Assembly (NCBI RefSeq): GCF_009831215.1
Contig: NZ_WUTW01000002.1
Span: 434,001-498,000 of the forward strand
Source: Actinomadura rayongensis
GTDB taxonomy: Bacteria; Actinomycetota; Actinomycetes; Streptosporangiales; Streptosporangiaceae
Reading direction: 5' to 3'
DNA length: 64,000 nucleotides
A model generated the notes under the pieces. The model did no database searches and was not told the origin of the DNA. It was given only the letters and a program-made list of their open reading frames with translations. Every line of letters begins with the position of its first letter. Position 1 is the stretch's first letter. Below, one piece after another: positions 43,770-51,836 of this stretch. A program made the position numbers and the translations under genes.

Positions 43770-44497
43770 GGGGTCTCCTCCCGATCGGGGTCGTAGGCGG
43801 CGAGCTGCTCGGGGCTCGTGAGGACGGCGTCCCAGTCGAGGACGGCCAGAGCGGGCGGAGGGTTCTCTCCGAACAACAGGATCGGGATGTTGCGCCCCCG
43901 GGCCGCGCGACGCAGGTCGTGCAGCGCGCGGTCGCGGTCGAACTGGCCGGGCACGCCGAGGTAGGCCCAGGGGCCGCCGGGCGCGCCGGCGCCGACGTCC
44001 ACCAGGAGCACGTCCAGGTCGGCGTCGGCGAGGACGACCCGTCCGTCGTGCGGATAGACCGGAACGATCCGGGCGTGCTCGGCGAGCACGGCGGCCGTGT
44101 CGGGCGCGAGGACGCCCGCGACGATCGGGCCGCGCACCGGACCGTGCAGCGGCCCGGCGACGAGCAGCCGATCCTCGGCGCGGGCCGGCTCCTCGAACCG
44201 GGCGCCGCCGCTGCGCGTGCCGTTGCCGCTGCTCTGGACCGGCTCGTGCCGTTCCTTCCACAGCCGGAACAGCTCGCGGGGCAGCTTGGCGCCGCGCTTC
44301 TTCGGGGCGCGCGCCGCGTTCGCCACGATCCGCCCGAAGCGGTAGGTCGTGGAGCCCTCCAGGGCGGCGAGCCGCCGCTCCAGTTCCGTCAGGCGCTGCT
44401 CGCGGTCGCGCAGGGCGGCGCGCAGCCGCGCCGCCCGGTGCCGTTCGCGGGCCGCCTCGACGGCCGGATCCTCGGGCGGTTCGGGCTGGTCAGCCAC
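43730..44497 (-). CDS. coiled-coil protein of the glycosyltransferase operon
   Basis: 255 residues, family not recognised. Residues about 12-55 form a charged coiled coil (ARLRAALRDREQRLTELERR), followed by STTYRFGRIVANAA, a motif often seen after coiled coils in polysaccharide glycosyltransferases. The C-terminal ~140 residues look like a Rossmann-like half (VRGPIVAGVLAPDT, DVLLVDVGAGAPGG, PILLFGENPPP) without catalytic motifs. GTG start overlaps wecB by 8 bases with GGAG seven bases upstream; the 3' end overlaps the next gene by 40. It may scaffold or regulate the double transferase, or control chain length. Confidence 0.7.
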   Translation of the reverse strand: MADQPEPPEDPAVEAARERHRAARLRAALRDREQRLTELERRLAALEGSTTYRFGRIVANAARAPKKRGAKLPRELFRLWKERHEPVQSSGNGTRSGGARFEEPARAEDRLLVAGPLHGPVRGPIVAGVLAPDTAAVLAEHARIVPVYPHDGRVVLADADLDVLLVDVGAGAPGGPWAYLGVPGQFDRDRALHDLRRAARGRNIPILLFGENPPPALAVLDWDAVLTSPEQLAAYDPDREETPCDHAPSSTATSI

Positions 44498-45611
44498 GGG
44501 TGAACTCCATGATCACGTCGGCGATGCGGGGGCCGGCCTGGCCGTCCCAGAGCGGCGGGGTGCGCAGCGGCGCGGCGGAGTCGGCCGGGCGTCCGGCGGC
44601 GAGCGCCTTGCGGGCCTCGGGGACGAGTTCGGCCGGGGCGACGAGCCGGTTGGTGCCGTGCGAGATCGTGATCGGCCGCTCGGTGTTGGGCCGGACGGTC
44701 AGGCACGGGACGCCGAGGATCGTCGTCTCCTCCTGCAGACCGCCGGAGTCGGTGACGACGGCGGCGGCGCCGCGCACGGCGGCGAGGAAGTCCAGGTAGC
44801 CGAGCGGCTCGCGGACGTGCAGCCGCGGGTGCCGGTCCAGCCCGGCGGCCAGCAGCGCGGCCCGGCCGCGCGGGTGGACGGGGATGACCACGTCGGCGAG
44901 GTCGGCGACGCCGTGCAGGTGGCCGACCAGCTCGGCGGCGGTGGCCGGGTCGTCCACGTTGGCGGGCCGGTGCATCGTCGCGAGGACGTAGCGCTCGGGC
45001 AGGTTGTGCTCGGCGCGGGCCCGCTCGGTGTCGAACCGGTCCAGGTTCGCGAGCAGCGTGTCGATCATCGGGTTGCCGACGAGGTGGATCCGGTCGACCG
45101 GCACGCCCTCGTTGGCCAGGTGCCCGATCGCCTCCGGGCTCGTGACCAGGCAGAGGTCGGCGAGCTGGTCGGTGAGCCGTCGGTTGACCTCCTCCGGCAT
45201 CGTCATGTCGAAGCTGCGCAGGCCCGCCTCGACGTGCGCGACCGGGATGTGGAGCTTGGCCGCCGCGAGCGCCGCCGCGACGGTGGAGTTGACGTCGCCG
45301 TACACGACGACCAGGCGCGGCGCGCGGGCGACGAACTGCTCCTCCAGCCCGACCAGCAGCGCCGCCGTCTGGGCCGCGTGCCCGCCGGAGCCGACGCCGA
45401 GGTTGACGTCCGGCTCGGGCAGCCCCAGCTCGGTGAAGAAGATCTCCGACATGCGCTCGTCGTAGTGCTGGCCGGTGTGGACGACGGCCTGCGCCGCCCC
45501 CCGTCCGTCCAGCGCCCGCACGACCGGGGCGGCCTTGACGAAATTGGGCCGCGCCCCGAGGACGTGCAGGACGGTCCCACCGTCGCGTGCTCCACTGCCG
45601 TTCTGAGCCAT
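44490..45611 (-). CDS. wecB: UDP-N-acetylglucosamine 2-epimerase
   Basis: Converts UDP-GlcNAc to UDP-ManNAc in the cytoplasm. The 373-residue protein has VLGARPNFVKAAPVVRAL, HTGQHYDERMSEIFF, VYGDVNSTVAAALAAAK, HVEAGLRSFDMTMPEE, and the nucleotide-binding TDSGGLQEETTILGVP with SHGTNRLV. All are hallmarks of the non-hydrolysing epimerase. The ATG at 45611 has GAGGA seven bases upstream and is preferred to the ATG at 45665. It is divergent from the dehydrogenase that would oxidise its product and leads the operon of coiled-coil protein, double transferase and membrane protein. Confidence 0.94.
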   Translation of the reverse strand: MAQNGSGARDGGTVLHVLGARPNFVKAAPVVRALDGRGAAQAVVHTGQHYDERMSEIFFTELGLPEPDVNLGVGSGGHAAQTAALLVGLEEQFVARAPRLVVVYGDVNSTVAAALAAAKLHIPVAHVEAGLRSFDMTMPEEVNRRLTDQLADLCLVTSPEAIGHLANEGVPVDRIHLVGNPMIDTLLANLDRFDTERARAEHNLPERYVLATMHRPANVDDPATAAELVGHLHGVADLADVVIPVHPRGRAALLAAGLDRHPRLHVREPLGYLDFLAAVRGAAAVVTDSGGLQEETTILGVPCLTVRPNTERPITISHGTNRLVAPAELVPEARKALAAGRPADSAAPLRTPPLWDGQAGPRIADVIMEFTRG

Positions 45612-45723
45612 CAACCGTTCCTCGAAGTCGTCTGGAATTCCCCCGGTCATCGTAAGTGATGCCATCGGGCACTAGAGAATTCACCTAACGCGACGTGACG
45701 AGAACGTGAACAAGGAGGGAAAT

Positions 45724-45745
45724 GAGGAGGCCGGTTGGCCTCCTC
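45724..45745. promoter_or_regulatory. hairpin in the wecB-wecC divergent region
   Basis: Perfect 9-base arms GAGGAGGCC and GGCCTCCTC with a 4-base GGTT loop, 86 bases before the wecC start. A leader RNA of wecC would form a very stable stem here that also hides a ribosome-site-like GAGGAGG. No T-run follows, so simple termination is unlikely; operator or mRNA-stability element are alternatives. Confidence 0.4.
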
Positions 45746-45830
45746 CGGATCGGGTGATCTAACGTCCAGAAGAGGACACCGGAAATATCGGGGGCGTCTG
45801 CGACCCCGAACACGCGAAGGGAGAGACCCG

Positions 45831-47084
45831 ATGGATCTCGTGGTCGTCGGGCTCGGATACGTCGGTCTGCCGCTGGTGCGCGAGGCGAGCGCGGCGGGGC
45901 TGACGACGGGGGGCCTGGAGCGGAACGAGGCGGTCGCGGCGGGGCTGCGGGCGGGACGGTCGCACGTCGACGACGTCAGCGAGGCCGACATCGCGGCGAT
46001 GCTCGCGGCGGGGTTCACGCCCACGACGGACGAATCGGTGCTCGACGGGGCGCGCACCATCGTGATCTGCGTACCGACGCCGCTGTCGCCGGACGGCGGG
46101 CCGGACCTGTCGGCGGTGCGGGGCGCGGCGGAGACCGTCGCCGAGCACCTGTCGCCGGGCGCGCTGGTCGTGCTGGAGTCGACGACGTACCCGGGGACGA
46201 CCGACGAGGTCGTCCGGCCGATCCTGGAGAAGTCCGGCCTGTCGGCGGGAACCGACTTCCACCTGGCCTTCTCGCCGGAACGCATCGACCCGGGCAACGC
46301 GGTCTACGGCGTCCGGAACACCCCGAAGATCGTCGGGGGGCTCACGCCGGACTGCGCCGCCGCCGCGGCGGCCTTCTACGGCCGGTTCGTGGACACGGTC
46401 GTGCAGGCCAAGGGCACACGCGAGGCCGAGATGGCCAAGCTGCTGGAGAACACGTACCGGCACGTCAACATCGCGCTGGTCAACGAGATGGCGGTCTTCT
46501 GCCACGAGCTGGGCATCGACCTGTGGGACGCGATCGACTGCGCCGCCACCAAGCCGTTCGGATTCCAGGCATTCCGCCCTGGACCGGGCGTTGGCGGACA
46601 CTGCATCCCGATCGACCCGAACTACCTGTCGTACAAGGTCCGCTCTCTCGGGTACCCGTTCCGGTTCGTGGAGCTGGCCCAGGAGATCAACGACCGGATG
46701 CCGCGCTACGTCGCCGAACGGGCTCAGCACCTGCTCAACGACGAGGGACGCGCGATCAACGGCGCCCGGGTGCTGCTGCTCGGCGTGACGTACAAGGCCG
46801 ACATCGCCGACCAGCGCGAATCGCCGGCCCGTCCGGTGGCGCGCCGGCTCGCCCGGCTGGGCGCCGACCTGGTGTTCCACGACCCCTACGTCACCGACTG
46901 GGAGGTCGACGGGACGTCCGTGCCGCGCGTCGAGCTGGACGAGGGCCTGGCCACGGCCGACCTCGCGATCGTCATCGCCGACCACCGCGAGTACACACCG
47001 GAACTGCTGGCCTCGGCACGGCAGCTTTTCGACACGCGGGGCCGCACTCGGGGCCTTTCCGCGCCGACGGTGGAAATGTTGTGA
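45831..47084 (+). CDS. wecC: UDP-N-acetyl-D-mannosamine dehydrogenase (UDP-glucose/GDP-mannose dehydrogenase family)
   Basis: 417 residues. The NAD site is VVVGLGYVGLPLV at the N-terminus. The catalytic thiol is Cys258 in GVGGHCIPIDPNYL; KLLENTYRHVNIALVNEMA and LGVTYKADIADQRESPA are the family core and C-terminal UDP-binding motifs. Of the family members, a WecC-type role (UDP-ManNAc to UDP-ManNAcA) is preferred because wecB is divergent next door; sequence alone would not exclude other UDP-sugar dehydrogenases. GGGAG precedes the ATG. The downstream glycosyltransferase may be cotranscribed. Confidence 0.9.
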   Translation: MDLVVVGLGYVGLPLVREASAAGLTTGGLERNEAVAAGLRAGRSHVDDVSEADIAAMLAAGFTPTTDESVLDGARTIVICVPTPLSPDGGPDLSAVRGAAETVAEHLSPGALVVLESTTYPGTTDEVVRPILEKSGLSAGTDFHLAFSPERIDPGNAVYGVRNTPKIVGGLTPDCAAAAAAFYGRFVDTVVQAKGTREAEMAKLLENTYRHVNIALVNEMAVFCHELGIDLWDAIDCAATKPFGFQAFRPGPGVGGHCIPIDPNYLSYKVRSLGYPFRFVELAQEINDRMPRYVAERAQHLLNDEGRAINGARVLLLGVTYKADIADQRESPARPVARRLARLGADLVFHDPYVTDWEVDGTSVPRVELDEGLATADLAIVIADHREYTPELLASARQLFDTRGRTRGLSAPTVEML

Positions 47085-47200
47085 CCGTGCGGTCTTCAAA
47101 CGTCGTCCACCCGGCGGACACCCACTCTTTGCGCTTTCTTTCCGCGCGCAGGGAAGAGTCCGCTACACGGGCTGACGGAAACTTTTCCGGAGTGAGGCAA

Positions 47201-48352
47201 TTGCGGGTCTGTGTTTGCACGGTCGTGCATCACCCCGAGGACGCCAGAATTCTTCACCGGCAGATTCGGGCGTTGCTCGACGCGGGCCATGAGGTCACTT
47301 ACATCGCGCCGTTCCGCGCCTGCCACGTCACGCCGTGGCGGCAGATCAGCCCGGTGGACGTGCCGCGCGCGACGGGGCGCAAGCGGTTCGGCGCGGTGCG
47401 CGCGGCCCACCGCGCGCTCGCCGAGCACGCCGCCTACGCCGACGTGGTGCTGCTGCACGACCCGGAACTGCTCGTCGGGCTGCCGCGCTCGGTGCGCCGC
47501 CGGACGGTCGTCTGGGACGTCCACGAGGACCTGCCCGCCGCGCTCGCCGGCAAGGGCTGGGTGCCCGGGCCGCTCGTCCCGCTGCTGCGGCCCGCCGTCC
47601 GGCGCGTGGAGCTGCGCGCCGAGCGGCGGCACAGGCTCCTGCTCGCCGAGGAGGCGTACCAGGACCGGTTCCGCGAGCGGCACCCGCTCGTCCCGAACAC
47701 GACCTACGTGCCCGAGGTGCCGCCCGCGCCGCCGGGCGAGGGACGCGTCGTCTACGTCGGGCAGCTCTCGGTCGCGCGCGGCGGGCTCGACATGATCGCC
47801 GCCGCGCGGCTGCTGGCGCCCGAGGGCGTCACGGTCGAGCTGATCGGCGCGGCCGACCCGGACGTGCGGCCCGCGCTGCGCGACGCCCAGCGCGCCGGGG
47901 TGCTGCGCTGGTACGGGTTCGTCCCGAACGACCGCGCACTGCGGATCGCCGAGGGCGCCACCGCCGGGCTCGCGCTCCTGCACGACGGCCCGAACCACCG
48001 GCACTCGATGCCCACCAAGGTCATCGAGTACATGGCGCGCGGCCTGCCCGTCGTCACGACGCCGAACCCGGCCGCCGCCAAGCTCGTCGAGGAGGCCGGC
48101 GCCGGGTTCGTCGTGCCCTACGGCGACCCGGAGGCCGTCGCGGACGCCGTCCGCAAGCTCCACAACGACGCCGAGCTGCGCGCCGACCTCGGCAAGCGCG
48201 GCCACGAGACCGCGCTCGCCCGCTACCACTGGCCGATCCAGGCGGAGTCGTTCGTCGCGCACCTGGAGAGCTGGGCCGCGCGCACGGCGACGTCCGCCGC
48301 CCCGGTCATCCCGGAGACACCCCACCCCGGCACTCAGGCAGGCGCCCTCTGA
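47201..48352 (+). CDS. GT4-family glycosyltransferase
   Basis: About 383 residues, GT-B fold. N-terminal LRVCVCTVVHHPEDARILHRQ and VVWDVHEDLPAAL are typical of a family of actinobacterial and capsule transferases; the C-terminal domain starts at RVVYVGQLSVARGGLDMI with the donor motif HSMPTKVIEYMARGLPVVTT. Starts are uncertain: TTG 47201 has GGAG at good spacing, GTG 47192 is nearby, and GTG 47081 overlaps the wecC stop but would add ~40 residues coded by an atypically A/T-rich leader. It probably uses the UDP-ManNAcA or a related donor from wecB/wecC. Confidence 0.85.
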   Translation: MRVCVCTVVHHPEDARILHRQIRALLDAGHEVTYIAPFRACHVTPWRQISPVDVPRATGRKRFGAVRAAHRALAEHAAYADVVLLHDPELLVGLPRSVRRRTVVWDVHEDLPAALAGKGWVPGPLVPLLRPAVRRVELRAERRHRLLLAEEAYQDRFRERHPLVPNTTYVPEVPPAPPGEGRVVYVGQLSVARGGLDMIAAARLLAPEGVTVELIGAADPDVRPALRDAQRAGVLRWYGFVPNDRALRIAEGATAGLALLHDGPNHRHSMPTKVIEYMARGLPVVTTPNPAAAKLVEEAGAGFVVPYGDPEAVADAVRKLHNDAELRADLGKRGHETALARYHWPIQAESFVAHLESWAARTATSAAPVIPETPHPGTQAGAL

Positions 48353-48731
48353 CCCACCCGCGCCCAAGCCTGCACCGAACACCGCCGACACGACCCACCC
48401 TGCGCGCAGATTGAGCAGCGCGCCGCCGCGCGAGGCCGAGACCCGGTCAACCGCCGCGGACGCGCGTCCGGCGCGCTCACCGGTCGCAAGGCCAAGCACA
48501 GCCTGCGCGCGGCGATGTGATCAGGCGCTCGACGGGCGCAGGGAGACGAGCGCGGCTCGACGTGCGCGCGGTATCGCGATCAGCACGCTCGCCCGACGCG
48601 GGAAAGCGCAGCACGGGCTGTGCGCGGCGTCGTGGCCAGAGTGCTCGGCCGGCGCAGGGAGGGGGACGCAGTTCGACCTGCGCTTGGATCGCGATCGGGT
48701 GCTCGGTCGCTGTGGGTTGGTGGGGCGCGGC
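48353..48731. other. gene-poor interval between convergent genes
   Basis: 379 bases between the 3' ends of the GT4 and PQQ-propeller genes, with no supported reading frame. Its right part is a degenerate ~58-base tandem repeat (separate entry). No clear terminator was identified. Confidence 0.65.
48503..48720. repeat. degenerate ~58-base tandem repeat, about 4 units
   Basis: Units start at about 48503, 48562, 48618 and 48678 (spacings 59, 56, 60). Each has a CTGCGCGCGGC-like start, then a GATCGCGATCAG-like stretch, a GCTCG(A/G)C box (48527, 48587, 48643, 48701) and a GGCGCAGGGAGACG-like stretch. An older, weaker unit may begin near 48400. Divergence between units is high, so the array is ancient or unselected. 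Confidence 0.55.
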
Positions 48732-50606
48732 TTAGTCTGCCTGCGGGGTTGTGCGGGGGTTGGTCAGGGCGGTGCCGGTGGTCGGGTGGGTGGACGTTTT
48801 CGGGGCGTCGCGGGTGCGGAGGCGGGCGGCCACCGCGCGGGCCAGGCGTACTGCCGCGCCCTGGGGGCGGGACGCCTGGACCACGACGATCGTGCGGTCT
48901 ACGCGGAGTGCGACCGTGCCCGTCATCGCGCCCAGTTCGTAGGCCTCGTCCGCGCCCACGTCGCCGCGTCGCCGGGCCTGTGCCTGGACCGACTGGAGGG
49001 CGTCCAGGAGGCCGGACGCGGCGCCGCCGTCGGGCGCGACCCAGCGGACCGACACGACGAGCGGGCTTTCGCCCCAGCCGCCGGCGGGGGCGTTGCGGCG
49101 CGGTTCGTTCGGTGTGTAGACGCATGAGGCCGGGCGCGGCAGCTTCACCTCGCCCACCGCCACCCGTTTGGGTTCCGTCGTGTGGGCCGGCATCCGGGCC
49201 GCCGCCAGTTCGGACCTGGTGAGCAGCGCGCACGCGTCCGGCCAGTCGCGCGGCGGGACGCCGCCCAGTTCCGGCGGGCCCGGACGGTCCGGGCCGCCGC
49301 GCAGCGCCACCAGCCGGGCCGCGCCCGTCGGCCGGGGCGCGGCCTCGGGCACGGCCGCGTACAGCAGGCCGCCCGCCGCCGCCAGCCAGGGCCGTGCGCC
49401 GTCCAGCGCCGGGTCCAGGACGAACGGCGCGGGCACCGACCGGACCGTCCCGTCGCCGGGCGCGACCACGTCGATCCCGGCGGGCAGCAGCGCGTCGGCG
49501 AGCCGGGGGCGCAGCGCGTAGACCGTGCCGCCCGCCGCTGCGAGCGCCGCGTACGCGGGCGCCGCCCGGTCCCAGAGGACGTGCCCGGAGCGTGTGTCGA
49601 CCGCCGCGATCCGCGCGCTCCGGACGCCGTCGGCGCCGGGGTCGGGCTGATAGGCGACGACGAGCGCGTCCCGGCCGGACGGAGCCGCCGGGCACATTCC
49701 GTCGCCGCACACGTCGCCGTCCCAGTGGGCGAGTTCGGCACCGTCCGCAGAGAACGCGCGGAGCGCCGTGCCGTCGGCGGCGAGGACGGTCCCGCCACGC
49801 ACCGCGACCGCCGGGGCCTCCCCCGCCGCCAGCGTCCGCCGCCACCGCTCCCGGCCCGTCGCCGGGTCCAGGACGAGCAGCCGCGCTCCCCCGGCGCAGT
49901 CCAGCGCGACCGCGATCGTCGACTCCTCGGCGTCGGCGGCCTGCGCGGCGTCGGGGAACAGTCGGCAGCCCGCGGGCACCGGCAGCCGCCAGCGCCGCTC
50001 CCCGTCGGCCGCCGACCGGCCGTAGAGCGTCGCGCGGTCGTCGGCGGCCGTCAGGACGATCCCGGACCCGGCGGGCCAGCGCAGCGTCGCCCGCGCCGCC
50101 GACGCCGGACGGTCGCCCGTCCGCCGCCACAGAATCCCGCCCGAGAGCGCGTCGAACCCGACGGTCTGGCGGTCGGCGCGGTGCCCGTCGCGCTCGAACG
50201 CCGCGACGATCCGCGTCCCGGTGGCGGCCCACGCGACGAGCGTCCACCCGGCGCGGCGGTAGCTCCAGCGGGCCGCGCCGGTGCGGGCGTCGCGCACGTC
50301 CAGGCCGCGGCCGGACGCCGCGACCGCCTGGCCGAGCGCGACCGCGTACGCGACCGTCCCGGCGGCCCCGGGCCGGACCCGTTCGGACCGCTCCCAGCTC
50401 ACCGCGAGCGGCCCCGGCGGCGGCCCGACCGGGCGCTGCGCCGCGACCGGCGTGTCGCTGACGGTGTGCCGCACCTGCCACCACTCGGCGCCGAGCACGA
50501 ACCGGTTCACCACGGCGGCGGTCGCGGCGGTGGCGGCGACGACGGCGAGGAGCCCGGCGATCAGGCGGCGGCGTCCCACCGGCCGAGGGGACCGGCGCAC
50601 CGCCAC
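48732..50606 (-). CDS. membrane-anchored PQQ-like beta-propeller protein
   Basis: 624 residues. A basic N-terminus and one transmembrane helix (about 12-35) anchor an extracellular domain. From about residue 75 to 470 repeated blades carry the PQQ-repeat pattern (GLDVRDARTGAARWSYR, TVGFDALSGGILWRR, LLVLDPATGRERWRRTL, AAVDTRSGHVLWDR). The last ~150 residues are a separate domain with DACALLTRSELAAA, a DUF3558-like or lipoprotein-like segment. The GTG at 50606 is preceded by GGGAGG at eight bases and is preferred to a longer form. Divergent from the HD hydrolase. Probably a surface scaffold; function unknown. Confidence 0.78.
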   Translation of the reverse strand: MAVRRSPRPVGRRRLIAGLLAVVAATAATAAVVNRFVLGAEWWQVRHTVSDTPVAAQRPVGPPPGPLAVSWERSERVRPGAAGTVAYAVALGQAVAASGRGLDVRDARTGAARWSYRRAGWTLVAWAATGTRIVAAFERDGHRADRQTVGFDALSGGILWRRTGDRPASAARATLRWPAGSGIVLTAADDRATLYGRSAADGERRWRLPVPAGCRLFPDAAQAADAEESTIAVALDCAGGARLLVLDPATGRERWRRTLAAGEAPAVAVRGGTVLAADGTALRAFSADGAELAHWDGDVCGDGMCPAAPSGRDALVVAYQPDPGADGVRSARIAAVDTRSGHVLWDRAAPAYAALAAAGGTVYALRPRLADALLPAGIDVVAPGDGTVRSVPAPFVLDPALDGARPWLAAAGGLLYAAVPEAAPRPTGAARLVALRGGPDRPGPPELGGVPPRDWPDACALLTRSELAAARMPAHTTEPKRVAVGEVKLPRPASCVYTPNEPRRNAPAGGWGESPLVVSVRWVAPDGGAASGLLDALQSVQAQARRRGDVGADEAYELGAMTGTVALRVDRTIVVVQASRPQGAAVRLARAVAARLRTRDAPKTSTHPTTGTALTNPRTTPQAD

Positions 50607-50708
50607 GTCCGCCGCCTCCCTCCCGTACCGTTGCCGCGAGAACACCCCTCCACCCTGCCCTGTGCGCGCGCCCGGCGCGACACAACCCCGATCAGTACGG
50701 ACCATTCC

Positions 50709-51287
50709 ATGCAGAACTTCACGTCCTGGCGGACCTGGGACGAGGCCCGCGCCGACCTCCCGGACCCGGACGCACTGGACGACGCCGCACGCGCCGCGCT
50801 CGCCTGGCACGGGGACCAGACGCGTCCGACCGGCGTCCCCTACGTCGAGCACCTGCTGGAGGCACTGGAGGCGCAGGTGCGGGGCGCGGGCGTCACCGAC
50901 CTCGGCGTGCTCGCCGCGACGCTGCTGCACGATGTGGTGGAGGACACGTCCGCGACGATCGCCGACGTGGAAGCCCGCTTCGGCGCGGACGTCGCCGAGC
51001 TGGTCGACTGGGTCACCAAGCCTCCGGCGGGCGGCGCCGGACGGCAGGCCAAGCGCGCCGCGAAGGCCGCCTACCTGCGGCGGCTGCGGGACGCTCCGTG
51101 GCGGGCCGTGCAGGTGAAGCTCGCCGACCGGATCAGCAACGTCCAGCGGCTCGACCAGATGCCGCCCGACTTCCAGCGCCGCTACTACGCCGAGACCGTG
51201 ACGTACGTCATGCCCCTCGCGCCCCCGGACTCCTGGTACGCGGGCTGGTACGCCGAGTGGTCCCGGCAGTACGCTCACCTCCGCTGA
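50709..51287 (+). CDS. HD-domain hydrolase (Mesh1/SpoT hydrolase-like)
   Basis: 192 residues, a single HD domain. Motifs fit small (p)ppGpp-hydrolase-like proteins: AWHGDQTRPTGVPYVEHLLE (His34), LLHDVVEDTSATIADVEARFG (His74-Asp75, Glu78-Asp79) and VKLADRISNVQRL (Asp of the fourth ligand). It lacks synthetase and regulatory domains, so it may be a stand-alone alarmone hydrolase, or a related nucleotide phosphohydrolase. It starts about 100 bases from the divergent PQQ gene and is followed by the SRPBCC gene after 12 bases. Confidence 0.83.
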   Translation: MQNFTSWRTWDEARADLPDPDALDDAARAALAWHGDQTRPTGVPYVEHLLEALEAQVRGAGVTDLGVLAATLLHDVVEDTSATIADVEARFGADVAELVDWVTKPPAGGAGRQAKRAAKAAYLRRLRDAPWRAVQVKLADRISNVQRLDQMPPDFQRRYYAETVTYVMPLAPPDSWYAGWYAEWSRQYAHLR

Positions 51288-51299
51288 CGAGGAGGCGCC

Positions 51300-51776
51300 A
51301 TGGAACGCGAATGGGTGGCCGAAGAGAGCGTCGTCGTGCGGGCCAAGCCCCGGACGGTCTACGCGGCCGTCGCCGACCCCCGCCGGATGCCGCGCTGGAG
51401 CCCGGAGCTGTTCGCCGTCTGGATCCGCGCGAAGGGACGCAAGTTCGTCGGCTTCAACCGCATCGGCTGGCGCGTGTGGTTCACCGACTGCCACGTGACC
51501 GTCGCCGAGCCTGGCCGCAACTACGCGTTCCGCGTGACGAGCTTCGGGCTCCCCGTCGCGGTGTGGGGCTTCCGCATCGAGGACATCGGCGACGGCTCCG
51601 TCCGGCTCGCCCAGTACTGGGAGGACCTGCGGCGCGACAACCGGGGCGCCGGGTTCGTCTCGCTGCTCGGCCGCGTCTTCACCGGCGTGAACGCGCCGGA
51701 CCGCGCCGCGCACAACCGCGTGGGGATGCGGGCCACGCTCGCGCGGATCAAGGCGGCCGTGGAACGCGCCGCCTGA
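51300..51776 (+). CDS. SRPBCC (START-like) family protein
   Basis: 158 residues with the polyketide-cyclase/SRPBCC pattern: VVVRAKPRTVYAAVADPRRMPRWSPE at the N-terminus, WEDLRRDNR mid-chain and a long C-terminal helix ending ATLARIKAAVERA. These bind hydrophobic ligands in a helix-grip fold. GGAGG lies shortly before the ATG, 12 bases after the HD gene, so cotranscription is likely. Ligand unknown. Confidence 0.8.
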   Translation: MEREWVAEESVVVRAKPRTVYAAVADPRRMPRWSPELFAVWIRAKGRKFVGFNRIGWRVWFTDCHVTVAEPGRNYAFRVTSFGLPVAVWGFRIEDIGDGSVRLAQYWEDLRRDNRGAGFVSLLGRVFTGVNAPDRAAHNRVGMRATLARIKAAVERAA

Positions 51777-51836
51777 CGCTCGGCGGCCACCGAATAAGCT
51801 TGCTCTTCACGCCTTTTCGCCAAGGAGCAGCGCGCC

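Noticed and set aside
25810..48352. Secondary-metabolite gene cluster
   Set aside because: No PKS, NRPS, terpene or lanthipeptide core enzymes; the gene content is that of envelope glycan assembly.
51777..51836. Rifamycin-associated element before helD
   Set aside because: The 60-base gap has no matching palindrome, so a HelR-like rifamycin response is not claimed.
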